DNA of 64,000 nt, taken from the NCBI GenBank assembly GCA_036365455.1, contig JAWQUS010000007.1, positions 20,724,001-20,788,000 of the forward strand, given 5' to 3'. Position 1 is the stretch's first letter. Every line of letters begins with the position of its first letter. A program made the position numbers and the translations under genes. Origin of the DNA: Macrosoma leucophasiata. Lineage: Eukaryota; Arthropoda; Insecta; Lepidoptera; Hedylidae. Below, piece after piece: positions 45,796 to 57,070 of this stretch. Under the pieces are notes generated by a model. That model was not told where the DNA came from. It searched no databases and worked only from the letters and a program-made list of their open reading frames with translations.

Positions 45796-45833
45796 AATAC
45801 TTCAATCAAGAATATAACCAGAAGTACACCAGT
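45796..45833 (+). other. Putative 5' UTR part of al coding exon 1
   Basis: 38 nt between the acceptor-like AG and the ATG. It is open in the frame of the homeobox protein (…[11 protein letters not shown]), so a longer N-terminus from an upstream exon cannot be excluded. Confidence 0.4.
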
Positions 45834-46069
45834 ATGGGTGTCTCAGAGGCGCCTAAAGATGACTCGCCGCGGACCACCCCTGAGCTGCCTCGGGCTGATC
45901 AATCCCCTGCGTCTGAACGACCTCCACCAGGCTCAGCAGACAGTGATGATGCTGACGAGTTCGCCCCGAAAAGAAAACAGAGGAGATACAGGACGACCTT
46001 TACCAGTTTCCAGCTTGAAGAGTTGGAGAAGGCCTTCTCTAGGACACATTACCCAGATGTCTTTACTAG
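45834..46069 (+). CDS. Aristaless-type homeobox protein, coding exon 1
   Basis: Encodes residues 1-78 and two bases of Arg79. The full spliced protein is 264 residues: a nuclear paired-class transcription factor of the Arx/Aristaless family. This exon holds the acidic, Ser/Pro-rich N-terminus ([12 protein letters not shown]…; fly Al also starts MGIS, from memory) and homeodomain positions 1-31 (residues 49-79: [20 protein letters not shown]…) with the arm and helix 1. ATG 45834 has A at -3 and G at +4. The donor is AG|GTAGAT at 46070. In flies al acts in distal appendages and in Heliconius al1 controls wing scale colour; these roles are family knowledge. Lepidoptera have al1 and al2, and I cannot tell which this is. 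Confidence 0.95.
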
Positions 46070-46734
46070 GTAGATACAACACAATGTATTCTCATTATGT
46101 TATGGTCATTGCTACTTATTTATTTTTATGCGGAGAATATACAATGACTAAACGGTAATGACCCATAATTTAGCAGGTCTGGATTTTGCATGGATCCCGA
46201 CTGTCAAGATAATTATGCGCCAGATAGTACTAGTTGGACTACCTACTTGCCTTGTTTTATTATTGCCGGTTAGTATTAAATTTTAAAACAGTCGGGTTTT
46301 TGATTTCTTAAAATGTTTTTTTGTTTTACACTTTTTTGTGAATACAGCCTACAGCTCATAGGTAGGTAATATAACAAATATTGGACATCGATCTTATGAA
46401 GAAAACTTCGGATTATTTCGGATCTGTAGAGCGTTATCTCGTTAACCTTACCTTTCTGACGTTTGTCGACTATTTTGATTAAGTTTTGACCAATACCGGA
46501 CTATCAGTGCTTACGTAGGCAGAATGCAGCAGAGACAATGCTCTACGAAGTCGAAACTAGCCAATTGTCTCTTTCGTAATCTCGATGTACATTATTTCCT
46601 GCTGGGTACTGTATATAGTCGATGGATATATGCAACATCAAAAAACATAAACCATGTTTCAATTATTTGAATGCGAAGATCTATTTAAAAATGCCATAAG
46701 GAAAGTAGGTACCTATCCATCGTGTTACAGCCAT

Positions 46735-46850
46735 ATATAGGTACTCTGCCTGTGCACAAATTTCGTCGAAATCCGTCCAGCCGCTTTAGCGTGATTGAGC
46801 AACAAACAAACATCCATACTTTCACATTTATTATTTTATAATAGTCGTAT
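46735..46850 (-). mobile_element. Helitron-like 5' fragment
   Basis: The reverse strand reads tattataaaataataaatgtgaaag, then a gtttgtttgttgctcaatca stretch and ccgctttagcgtgattgagc's complement. Similar to element starts such as 3440. The 3' end is not found. Confidence 0.4.
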
Positions 46851-47460
46851 CTAACATTTAGAAATTCGAAACACTGACAGCACTGAACCACAGTTTTGTA
46901 TCTATACTGTGACTGAACACTATTTTATTTAGCGGTGACTGTAAGTCATTAGCCGGGTCCACGCAGAGCGAGCAGCCTCGCGAGGCATTTGCCGCGCCTA
47001 TTCACCACCGAAAATAGTTAATGAGATTAGAAAAGTGCCTAAGAATTGTTTGTGAAGTGAATAATCACAAAATCAAACCAAAGTGCAACACCAATCAGCT
47101 CGATCTAAATAAGATAAGGTAGAACAAAAACATCAATGGAACACGACAAGAAAATACTTTTTATCAATGAATGAAGAAAAAGACAATGAATTGAAAATTC
47201 ATTTAGTTTATCAGTTATTAAGTATAATTTAATTTATTTACGTTAATCGTTTTAGGATAATTTGATAACGTTTCCTGCTTTAGATTACCTAGTATTTGTA
47301 CAACCGCGAACATAATCGTGTAAAGTGTTTCTTGGATGAAAAATGCAGATACGTTGTGACTCTTGCGATTTATGTTGTTTTGCATCTACGATATTTTTTT
47401 GGACAGGTTAAAAAACCTGCGATGCTCTGTCTCGGAGCCGGCTGTTCACATTTATAGAGA

Positions 47461-47497
47461 AAATATATCTCGGACTTATGTAGTCCGAGATATATTT
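47461..47497. repeat. Perfect hairpin, 16-bp arms, 5-nt loop
   Basis: aaatatatctcggact (47461-47476), loop tatgt, and the exact complement at 47482-47497. Lies in al intron 1. Confidence 0.9.
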
Positions 47498-47587
47498 CAG
47501 CCGACTTCATATTACACTACTAATATATACTACTATACATATAAAGGTTTATTTATACAGATACTAGTTGTCCCCGCGAATGCCATA

Positions 47588-47712
47588 TCGCCTTAGTGAT
47601 ATAAAAAACCTATAGCATCTACACAAAACCAGAGGTCAATATGCAGACGCAGTGCCTGAGACCTAAGTTATTATGTAGCTGTGATAGTTATTACGGGGCC
47701 TAACATTTTATT
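47588..47712 (-). repeat. Family A retroposon fragment
   Basis: Reverse orientation, degenerate (caaaaccagaggtcaatatg … agttattacggggcctaaca). Confidence 0.55.
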
Positions 47713-48465
47713 GTAATGGCATATTTTTCCCTATATAACGCACAACCCTGTTGAGGACATCTTTTAAAGGCTTTTGTAGAGCAGAGGACGTCTTTCGACT
47801 AAAGTGATGACTATCTATGGACTGTTTTTATTTAAGGCGTATTGTTATGTCTAATTATAATTTTCACTAGGTGCCTACATGTTTTTGTGCGTGACTGTAC
47901 GTATCACGCGTTGAGAAAATCTTTATTACGGAATGTTATTAATTAATTATTTTATTATATCATACAATAATATTTACTTATCTAGATTGATGTTTTTGTT
48001 TTACATAAATGGGGCTATTTATAGATCAGATCATAGTCTAAGATCCGAATCTAGGTCGAACTTCACCTAGGTATCTGTTTACCCAAAGAAACATAAAATT
48101 TCAGACGTATCAAAACACGTCTTGCATGTATTGCTAAAGTGACTATACGTCCCGTTTTGAACGGGTGAGTCCCGTTTTCATGCAGCTCGTCCCGGTGTCC
48201 CAGGAAAACTTTTGGGAAGCGAAAAAATCCCGTTATCGGTAATTTCATCAAAAATGTGTAGAAAACTAACGTACTCTACTGAAGCGATCCCATCAATCCG
48301 AAATTTTAATAAGTAATTGTAATAAGTAGCTAATCTCAAAAGCAATCGATAGCGATACCTGAGATACCTTCTTAAAGAAGGGCGCTATACGAGTAGCTGG
48401 GCGTTCGTTAGTAAGCTACTTTCGCCCTGGTTCCTTGAAGGTTAATTTTGAGAACCATTTTGAGA

Positions 48466-48672
48466 GCATTACCTAATATACTTGCCGCTAAACAGTAGTG
48501 TATATACGGCACTGTAATTTCCGGCATGGAGGCATTACACCTTAGGCCTCAGGAGTGGCACGCATCTGCATTTTGACCTTGGTCTTTGTGTGGGTGTCTA
48601 TAGGCTGCAGTCATCACTTAACATCAATGTGAACTGCACGCTTGTTTGTCACTTACATAACATAAAAAAAAA
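48466..48672 (+). repeat. Family A retroposon close to al exon 2
   Basis: 5'-truncated plus-orientation copy ending in an A tail at 48672. Only 91 bp of intron remain before exon 2. Confidence 0.85.
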
Positions 48673-48763
48673 TTTGTGATGATAAAAATGGTCACGTTAT
48701 GTATTGCCTATCTCAAGGTATTAATATAGCTCGCAATATTAAGTAATTTTTTTTTTGTTTCAG

Positions 48764-48809
48764 AGAAGAGCTAGCGATGAAAATCGGCCTCACAGAAGCA
48801 AGAATACAG
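48764..48809 (+). CDS. Aristaless-type homeobox protein, coding exon 2 (46 nt)
   Basis: A very small exon between tttcag and CAG|GTAAAT. It completes Arg79 and encodes residues 80-94, EELAMKIGLTEARIQ, i.e. homeodomain positions 32-46 (helix 2 and the turn into helix 3). It enters in phase 2 and leaves in phase 0. Its downstream junction, between homeodomain positions 46 and 47, is a common intron site in paired-class genes. Skipping it would shift the frame and destroy the DNA-binding domain. Too short to be found as an ORF; it was identified by homology and exact frame joining. Confidence 0.95.
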
Positions 48810-49039
48810 GTAAATCTAATTGTTTAACTGATTCAAACCAACCGATAACATTCGTTATTTAATTGCAATCAATTATGCGTAATTTCCTGAATTATTAATT
48901 GCACTTTCGGATATCAAATAAATTATAATGATTAATTTGTTTATTGATAAATGAAATCTTGCAAACAGGTGTGCAAATTTTATTAACCTATCAGATTCCG
49001 GCATAATTTTTTCATGCGATTTAATCTTCAAAATTTTTT

Positions 49040-49250
49040 TCTGGTGATAGAGCTCCAGTGACGGATCTCGCGGGCGTAGGCAACACCGCATTACCTAATA
49101 TACTTGCCGCTAAATAGGAGTGTTCAACACTATCGTGTTCCGGTCAGGTGGGTAATGTACGGCCCTGTAATTTCCGGCACAGAGGAATAACACCTTAGGC
49201 CTCAAGAATGGTAACGCATCTGCATTTTGACCTTGGTCTTTGTGTGGGTC
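49040..49250 (+). repeat. Family A retroposon, cut by family B
   Basis: The 5' end (ggtgatagagctccagtgac) to ttggtctttgtgtgggtc. The 3' part is replaced by the family B half that follows. Confidence 0.8.
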
Positions 49251-49251
49251 A

Positions 49252-49368
49252 GGACATCTGGGCGACAGGCGTAGGACCATTTGGGCTTGTACTTTGACAG
49301 AGGGGCAAGCCTGCATATGGCTGCTCCCGTCCGGTCGGCCCGCGGCCGGTGGCCCGTGTTGCTCTATG
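49252..49368. mobile_element. Family B element, right half
   Basis: From acatctgggcgacaggc to the terminus gcccgtgttgctctatg. The left half is missing. Confidence 0.65.
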
Positions 49369-50151
49369 CCTTAAAACAACTTTTAAACTAAAACCCTACA
49401 AGCTATAGCCTAAATCTATTGTTAGACGAGCGCCTACGAGCGGCGCTTAATTCGCACACTACACCAACTGCAACCTCTAATCAAATCAGACCGAATCGAA
49501 TGCGACTCCGCAATGACTGTAGTGATCACTATAATAAACATACCACGGAACTGGTAAAGCAAGCTTGCACCATCGGAGAAGGCAAACTGAAAGTTTGAAA
49601 TATTGAAATTTGCACGAAAGAATCATGGCAAGTTTCATACATTGATTTGTACAAAAAAAGTAAGAAAAAGGTAAAACGTATTAGAAATATTATCAAGGGA
49701 ATCTAAATAAGATTTTCTGGCATTTAAAATATTTTTAAATCACCGGCATAAAAATCGTCATTCCTAACAACAATAGAACCGCTCTATACTAAAGATCAAT
49801 TTCAAACTATTTATTCCGGAGAGTTAAAAATAATTTAAGTATCGGGAAATGTTGTTTAGGTTCACTGGATAATATTTCCATGCTGATTTACCGTGTACCT
49901 TTTTTTCATTTTTTCTGTACAAATCTTGTCATGATCCTTTGTATATCTAAACCTGTGATCTAAGCTGACCCACGCAAAGATTTCCCCATTGATTAAATAC
50001 GTCAAAAGTCTTAATTTTTTAAGCTCACAACCAACAAAAGACTATGTCTACTTTATTGTTTATTTAGTGAATATAAATAGTGTGTATTGCTTACACTTTT
50101 GAGTAAGTTTCTCTTCGGTTCCACTTGAAACTCCAGCACTTCTAATTTCTG

Positions 50152-50430
50152 CTTTTTTTATGTAAAGCAAACAAGCATGTAGTTCACATTGATGGTTAAG
50201 TGATGACTACAGCCTATAAACACCGACACAATGACCAGAGGTCAAAATGCAGATGTGTTGCCACTCCTGAGGCCTAAGGTGTTATGCCTCTGTGCCGGAA
50301 ATTACAGGGCCGTACATTACCACCTGACCGGAACACGATAGTGCTAAACACTACCATTTAGCGGCAAGTATATTAGGTAATGCGGTGGTGCCGCCCGCGA
50401 GCTCCGTCACTGGAGCTCTACTCCAATAAA
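50152..50430 (-). repeat. Family A retroposon, near full length
   Basis: Reverse orientation from a T-run to gtcactggagctctactcca. Confidence 0.85.
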
Positions 50431-51002
50431 TATCTTCCTTTACTGTTCACTAAACGGTTTACGTTACGTAACCTTCGTTTAATTCGCAGGAAATTGTATG
50501 AATTTGAATAATAATTACTAATTAATAACGAAAACTAAGTTCAATGTTCACAAAGTAACCGAAAACCAACACAAATTACAACGCCACCTCCATTCAAAAA
50601 CATCAATTGTTGGCATAATCTTTTAATAACACAAAATGAAAATTGTGCTCAATCATTTGTTGTCGTAGCCTATTATTTTGTTCACAATCGAGACAATTAC
50701 TCGAATACGAATTCACACAACCGTACAATGAATCGAGGCTTTATACTGTATTCCTGGAATATTATAAGTATATTATTGAATTGTTTATGCTTTGTTGTCT
50801 GACACATTGAATTTGGTCCATGTATTTGGTATTTGTGTCTGTATGTTTGATTTATCAATTTTTATATTACTGCTATCAGAAAATTCTTGATAAACTTATT
50901 GTAGAGCTAGCTCCTTTATATTAACACGTGTTGGAATCACCGCATTACCTACTTGCGTATCGTGTACCTTTAACTAACTTACTACTACTGGTCTGTATTT
51001 CT

Positions 51003-51290
51003 ACTGGTGGTAGAGCTCCAGTGACGGAGCTCGCGAGCGTAGGCACCACCGCATTACCTAATATACTTGCCGCTAAATGGTAGTGATCAGCACTATCGTA
51101 TTCCGGTCAGGTGGTAATGTACGGCCATGTAATTTCCGGCACAGAGGCATAACACCTTAGGCCTCAGGAGTGGTAACGCATCTGCATTTTGACCTTGGTC
51201 TTTGTGTGTGTGTCTATAAGCTGCAGTCATCACTTAACATCAATGTGAACTGCATGATTGTTTACCACTTCCACTACATGAAAAAAAAAA
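51003..51290 (+). repeat. Family A retroposon, full length
   Basis: Starts tactggtggtagagctccag and ends with an A10 tail at about 51281-51290. Confidence 0.9.
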
Positions 51291-51380
51291 CTTGACTTGC
51301 CAAAAATAACGATATTTATATTCGATATGTGACGCAGTCGTACGTCACTGGCAATTTAAACTATTCATCATCATCATTTA

Positions 51381-51640
51381 ACTGTCTCGGTAGCCTAGTG
51401 GTAGCAGGTTACTACTACTACGCTGAGGTACTGGGTTCGACTCGCGGGTAGGGGGTTGGTGTGAAGTACTTTATTTCTGGTTCTATTGGGATTTTTCAAT
51501 TTTCTGGAAGTTTCCCAGTACCTCGAAGTTTGGTAATGTACCCGGAGATGTCAACAGGCTCGCCACCTGTTACGTGGGCCAAAACGTAACCGGCGAATCG
51601 TGGGTGTTTGCATGTATGCTTGAATGTCCACTGCTGCCTC
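51381..51640 (+). repeat. tRNA-derived SINE (family F)
   Basis: The head ctgtctcggtagcctagtgg has a good A box (TAGCCTAGTGG) and B box ggttcgactcg. The body is shared with 40355. The 3' end is lost or replaced from about 51625. Confidence 0.7.
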
Positions 51641-51699
51641 ACCAAAGCCCCCATAAGGGGGATATGCCATTATCGCCACGCTTGGCATGCGGATTGACA

Positions 51700-51880
51700 A
51701 TCGCAGTGGCGGTAGTTTTATCGCAAGATGCTGCTGCTCATCCTGCGTTATTGCACTTATTAAAAAGTGGTAGCCTATTGGAATGATTTGACCGCCATTG
51801 TTCGATCCACTGACTGCATTAGCGTGGAAGATAATTCCGCTAGTAGGCGGTGGGGTCGGCACGTCCCGACGTCTGTGAGA
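51700..51880. repeat. Family L repeat
   Basis: Reverse-complement partner of 33625-33815 (gcgttattgcacttatt, gaccgccattgttc, ggcggtggggtcggcacgtc). Confidence 0.6.
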
Positions 51881-51904
51881 TACGGAACCCTAAAAAGGTG
51901 ATTC

Positions 51905-52470
51905 ATTTTTAGGGTTCCGTAGCTCGAAAGGAAAAACGAAATGCTTTGTTACCCCTGTCTGTCAAGATCCGTTTTTTCCAAAAAATACTCAAGTCTATTG
52001 TCCCTTGGAGCTGTCAAAAAATGAAACTTCTAAAACAACGCAATCAAAAAATACGCTGCAAATTGTCGTTAATTTTCGAAACTCGCAAGGGAATCAAAAC
52101 CTACAGGGTACTTCCCGTGAACTTTGAATCTTGAAATTTGGTACGAAGCAACGCTTTATATCAAAGAGGAAAAATTGCGAAAATAAATTGCGAATAATAT
52201 TGCGAAAAGTAGCAAACAAGCATGCAGTTCACATTGATGTTAAGTGCTGACTGCAGCCTATAGACACCCACATAATGACCAGAGGGCAAAATTCATTAGG
52301 TAATGCGGCTGTGCCTACTCCCGCGAGCTCCGTCACTGGAGCTCTACCACCAGTAAAAACATATATTAAAACATACATCATCATATAACAAAAATATATT
52401 TTTACTATTATATCTACAGGTTTCTACGGAACCCTCAGTGCACGAGTCCGACCCGCTCTTAGATGGTTTT
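51905..52470 (+). repeat. Family C element with a nested family A copy
   Basis: Starts tagggttccgtagctcgaaa and ends gtccgacccgctcttagatggttttttt. A reverse, internally deleted family A copy occupies 52205-52357. Confidence 0.65.
52205..52357 (-). repeat. Family A retroposon, internally deleted
   Basis: Both ends present (agtagcaaacaagcatgcag; gagctctaccaccagtaaa); about 130 bp of the centre missing. Confidence 0.8.
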
Positions 52471-52734
52471 TTTACCGGAACTAGTCAACATAAAGTACAG
52501 CACCTAGGTGTTGTCTAGAAAATGTTTTAATCCGCAACTAAACTGACATTTGCGTTTGATTCTAATCATAGAAAACCGGTAGCATACCATTAGCATGCGA
52601 TTAACGTGTTTTACACCGGAACGGAGAAAAGATTTCAACCTTTTTGTCGGTATTCTAACAATGTAAGCAATTTTTGAACCTGCGTGGGAGTGCTCGATAC
52701 CCGATGATGCAAGTATTACAAGTAGTATGACAAG

Positions 52735-53020
52735 TAGTGGTAGAGCTCCAGTGACGGAGCTCGCGGGCGTAGGTACCAACGCGTTACCTAATATACTTGC
52801 CGCTAAATGGTAGTGTTCAGCACTATCATGTTCCGGTCAGGTGGTAATGTACGGGCTTGTAATTTCCGGCACAGAGGCATAACACCTAATGCCCCAGGAG
52901 TGGTAGCGCATCTGCATTTTGACCTCTGGTCATTGTGTGGGTGTCTATAGGCTGCAGTCATCATTTAACATCAATGTGAACTGCAAGCTTGTTTGCCACT
53001 TTTATTACATTAAAAAAAAA
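52735..53020 (+). repeat. Family A retroposon, full length
   Basis: Starts gtagtggtagagctccagtg and ends cattaaaaaaaaa. Few differences from the copy at 59303. Confidence 0.9.
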
Positions 53021-53339
53021 TGCAAAAGCAAGGTTCACTTAGTTTAAGGCGGCCAACTTTACAACAACGGCTCTAATTCAACACAGAAAGTCAAACACAG
53101 AAAATTTTTTTTTATTAAATTTGGCCGCTGTTCCCTTAGTTTATTTTTTGAATTAACAGCACATTTTAATGAATTTAATGATTTCAGTTTCCTTTTAATA
53201 TATTAATTCAGGCGTCTATACTTTTTGAATTTATTCCTACTACTCAAAACAGTTAATTTAATGGAAAAATTATCTTAGACACCTCTTACATTTAAAAAAA
53301 TCCTATTTAACGATATCTTACACTACATAGAAAACGAAA

Positions 53340-53565
53340 AATAATAATAAAATCCGCGCGGTACATGTAGGGGAGGTACCCTAAATAATTTTATTTTTAA
53401 TGTTTTTATTCTACCACTTTATAGGCGTAATTAAGGTGTACACTTGTGCCAAATTTCAAGTCTCTAGTACGTATAGTTTGTGCGCTAAACCGCGGACAGA
53501 CAGACAGACGGACATGGCGGAACTATAAGGGTTCCTTGTTTACTACAGAACCCTACTAAAACGTA
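53340..53565 (-). repeat. Family C element, one end
   Basis: Reverse orientation, matching 30640-30838, with (gaca)n at 53499-53512 and ggttccttgtttactacaga at the end. Confidence 0.7.
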
Positions 53566-54133
53566 GGAGTCAGGGGTGGCAAGTGTGGCAATACCAATCT
53601 AAACTGCATACTTGTTTACCACCTGCATCGCATAAAATGCTATTTCTATTGTTTATCAAATTTATTTCTTCAAATTTATTTTTTTTATCATTTGAGTTAA
53701 GTAAGTTTCCATCTTGAACTTACATAACAACGGGTTGATATCGCGGAATTTAATATACGAGTACATTGGTAATTACACTGTGAGTACTTGCATAAAATGC
53801 ATATAGACAAAAAACCTATTAACCAACAAGAAAGCAGAAAACCTAATTGGTCTCTCACCATACGCGGTCATAAATTTCAAGAGATAGTACAGTCAGGAGC
53901 AGAATAAACATCAACTTTTAAAACCATTAAAATTCCTATGATATTTAAGGCTTGCTTCAATGTTCTTTTATCGAATTTAATTATCATACGTTCGTGTCAT
54001 ACAAATTGAAAATGTTTTTTTGGTGACCAAATTGATCCATTTGGTATACCACGGTGGTCTTTTACGAACATGAGGTTTTCCTTTTATTTTTTAATGCTAA
54101 TAATATAACGTATTCCGAAAATGTATAAAGTAA

Positions 54134-54397
54134 CTAGCTGATCCGGCAAACTTCGTATTGCCTCACAATTAAATAATGTGTCAAAGGTTTGATAGATACG
54201 GACTATTTGTATGGGATAATAAAATTGTGATTTTTACTGTTTCTCTTCAATTTCTTCAATTTCTTCATATTTTCTTACCTTTTAAACCTTCCCTGGACTT
54301 CCAAAAATCATTCAAAACCAAAGTTAGCCAAATCGGTCCAGTCGTTGTCGAGTTTTAGCGAGACTAACGAACAGCAATTGATTTTTATATATATAGA
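54134..54397 (-). mobile_element. Helitron-like element
   Basis: Minus-strand copy of 29205-29459: starts (as read) CTAGctgatccggcaaactt and ends tatatatataGA, between A (54133) and T (54398). Confidence 0.7.
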
Positions 54398-54436
54398 TTA
54401 ATGACATTACTAAGTATGTAATGTATGTCATTCCTG

Positions 54437-54592
54437 CCCAGAACGTGCAAATTGTGGAACGAACTTCCCTCTGATGTGTTCCCCCGGCGCTACAATATGA
54501 GGTTCTTCAAAACTGGCGTCAAAAGAGTCCTTCAGGGCTGGCAGCGCGTTGGCAACTCCTCTGGTGTTGCAAATGTTCATAGGCGACGGTAA
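54437..54592 (+). pseudogene. LINE ORF2 C-terminal tail (family G)
   Basis: An uninterrupted reading gives PRTCKLWNELPSDVFPRRY, NMRFFKTGVKRVLQGWQRVG and NSSGVANVHRRR, then TAA at 54590-54592. This is the characteristic end of jockey/CR1-type LINE polyproteins. The rest of the element is absent (5' truncation). Confidence 0.75.
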
Positions 54593-54802
54593 CCACTTTC
54601 TATCAGGTGGCCCGTCTGTTTGTCTGTCATTCCTTTGATATAAAAAAAAATAGTATCTCTACCTATGTTTTATTGAGAAGTAAACAGGATTTGGAAAAAA
54701 AATACGTATGATGACAAATCATTAGAAGTGTTCAATGATGATTATAATTATGTATTTGGATTTTAACAATAAAATCATTAGGTTGACTTCGTGACTAAGT
54801 AC

Positions 54803-55334
54803 TATAGAGCAACACGGGCCACCGGCCGCGGCGGACCGGAGGGGAGTAGCCATAGCGTTTATTGCCGATGCAAAACAGTCTGTCATTTTTTGCGGCGGGA
54901 AATACGTGTGACACACACTCACTACAAAATTCGCCTACTACTACAAAACTCACACCGTGACTTTAACAAAATACGTAAACAATTTCACGCACATTATTAA
55001 ACTTTTCGACGATCTAGGCGACATGCACTTGTACTTTGACAGAGGGGAAAGCCTGCGTATGGCTACTCCCCTCCGGCACACCGCGGACTCTCCGCCAAAA
55101 TTCAATACAATATTACACAGACATCAATCAGTGACATGTATTTACACGTACACCTGTGTGAGTACTGTGCGTAGCGTAGCACGTAAAGAATACCAAACGT
55201 GGCCCATAAGAGGGAAGGAGGTTGGATGAGGCCGAGAAATCGGGCGGGACGTCGAAGTGTCCATTCTATACGTAGTATTATTACATATTCTCTGTCTCCG
55301 GTCCGCCGCGGCCGGTGGCCCGTGTTGCTCTATG
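54803..55334. mobile_element. Family B element with an extra segment
   Basis: Reverse-complement partner of 28265-28797, with the same internal interruption near the right end. Confidence 0.65.
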
Positions 55335-55635
55335 TTCATTATGATTTCTATGAATTCCGTGGTTATAATAATATGGTAACGACATATTAATAACACATAG
55401 CGTTTATTGATGTCATTGTAACTTTTTTATTGTATGTAAGTATCTCTGTGTTTTGTTGAGAAGTAAACATGGTTTGGAAAAAACTATACTTATGATGAGA
55501 AATTATTCGGAGGTGTGTTGTGGATTACATTAATTTTGTTAGATGTTGACAATAGATATAGAAGGTTGTCTTCGTGACTACGTACGAACTGTTTAATATT
55601 GTATTTGGTTTTTTTTTGTATACCCGAAAAAGTTT

Positions 55636-55902
55636 TAAAACGTAACATAGCTTCACGCCTGTAACATAGCAGTGGCTGAGGTAAATTCATGCATACCTTC
55701 AATTCGCCGGCTAAGTTTTGACCCATGTAACAGTGGAGAGTCTGATTGCCATCTCCAGCACATTGCCAAACGCAAACCCGGAAAATAGAACAATCCCAAT
55801 AGTACCAGAGATTTTCCACCTTTATCTTTGGTAGCCCCCGACCTGCAAATCGAACCATGGACGTCCACGGACCTCAGCGTAGTAGTAGTCGATAGACTAC
55901 TA
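55636..55902 (-). repeat. tRNA-derived SINE (family F)
   Basis: Body as in 27708. The head remnant (gtagtagtagtcgatagactac) is still visible at 55880-55902. Confidence 0.7.
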
Positions 55903-55967
55903 AGGTAGTTTTTAATAAGAAAAATAAAACGATAGGTATAACTAATAGGTATCTTTATATATCCTTA

Positions 55968-56223
55968 CTAGCTGACCCGGCAAACTTCGTATTGCCTCAG
56001 AATGAAATAAGGTGTCAAAGGTTTCATAGATACGGACTATTTGTATGGAAAAATAAAATTGTGGTTTTTACTGTTTCCCTTCAATTTTTTCATATTTTCT
56101 TACCTTTTAAACCTTCCCTAGACTTCCAAAAATCATTCAAAACCAAAATTAGCCAAATCGGTGAAGCCGTTCACGCGTGATGCCGTGACCAAGGAAAACG
56201 GGTTGCATTTTTATATATATAGA
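55968..56223 (-). mobile_element. Helitron-like element
   Basis: Third copy of the 29205 type, starting CTAGctgacccggcaaactt exactly where inverted arm 2 ends. Its 3' half differs (gaagccgttcacgcgtgatg). Confidence 0.65.
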
Positions 56224-56799
56224 CGTGGCCGGCTATGCTAACACCAAAAATGTAAAAAGTGGAAATGATTGAATTATATTTCATTCACTACCAAAATTAA
56301 TTTAATTAATTTTATAGCGTCAACAACACGTGGTAATTATGCTGTTAAAATGTAGCTTATATGTCACGTTTGTAGATTTACCATAACAGCGCCATCTATT
56401 GATTACTTACTCAACCCAGTCGAAAGGTATCGACATCTGTTAGAATCATTTGGAGTTAACAGATAATTGTGACTGTCAAATATTAACAGACAAATAATTA
56501 GCAATAAATTAAAATTGCGACTATAATTTGAGATTTAAACTATCCTATCTCTCAAGTTGGATCGAACTGCACATGGTGTGCGAATTTTATTATAATCGGT
56601 TAAGTGGTTTAGGAGTCCATTGAGGATAAACATTGTGACACGAGATTTATATATATTAAGAAGATTAAAGATATTTATTGCTATATATATGTACCAAATA
56701 AGGGCACTCGCAAATTGACATTCGAGTTTAAACTGTAAAGTGTAACAAAAAATGAATGTTCACACAGTAAACAACATATAAGGAGCCGACAACAGCCTA

Positions 56800-57070
56800 C
56801 CGCATACTGGTAACTTTTTAAAGCTAGGACGCATGATGCATCTGCGAGCGTTCCACTCGAGCTCGCTATTGATAGCTGGAAGCCCAAACGTGGCCATTAC
56901 CTTAATGTGCAACTCTGTTGAGCCATTAAGCTCGGCACCTGGGCCCGTCGGTGCCTTTTTGTCCGCCAACCCGCCACTCGGCATTCTGCCGACGTGTCCG
57001 CCAGTCCACCTCCAATTACAACATTTATAAATTCGTGAGCGAACGTATGAAGTCATATTTATAATGGTCA
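56800..57070. promoter_or_regulatory. Candidate cis-regulatory stretch in al intron 2
   Basis: A GC-richer, non-repetitive island in an AT-rich intron with ccattaccttaatgtgcaac, gagccattaagctcgg and acatttataaattcg motifs. It has no splice-compatible coding signal. Proposed only from composition and uniqueness. Confidence 0.25.

Larger units (their letters stand above)
46070..48763 (+). other. al intron 1 (2694 bp)
   Basis: Starts GTAGAT and ends tttttttgtttcag. It carries a Helitron-like fragment (46735-46850, minus), a short perfect hairpin (47461-47497), two family A pieces (47588-47712 and 48466-48672), a GC-richer patch near 46950-47000 and a GC-richer patch 48140-48235 with repeated 'cccgttttg/cccggtgtccc' motifs. 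No other gene is seen. Confidence 0.85.
54133..55967. repeat. Inverted duplication, arm 2 (in al intron 2)
   Basis: Reverse complement of 27652-29460. Contents in order: Helitron-like (54134-54397, minus), LINE tail (54437-54592, plus), family B element (54803-55334), unique-looking spacer, SINE F (55636-55902, minus). It retains SINE head sequence that arm 1 has lost, so arm 1 is not the source of that part. Confidence 0.9.

Noticed and set aside
45769..46158. 129-codon open frame overlapping al exon 1 in another frame
   Set aside because: Shadow of the homeobox exon; lacks homology and runs into the intron.
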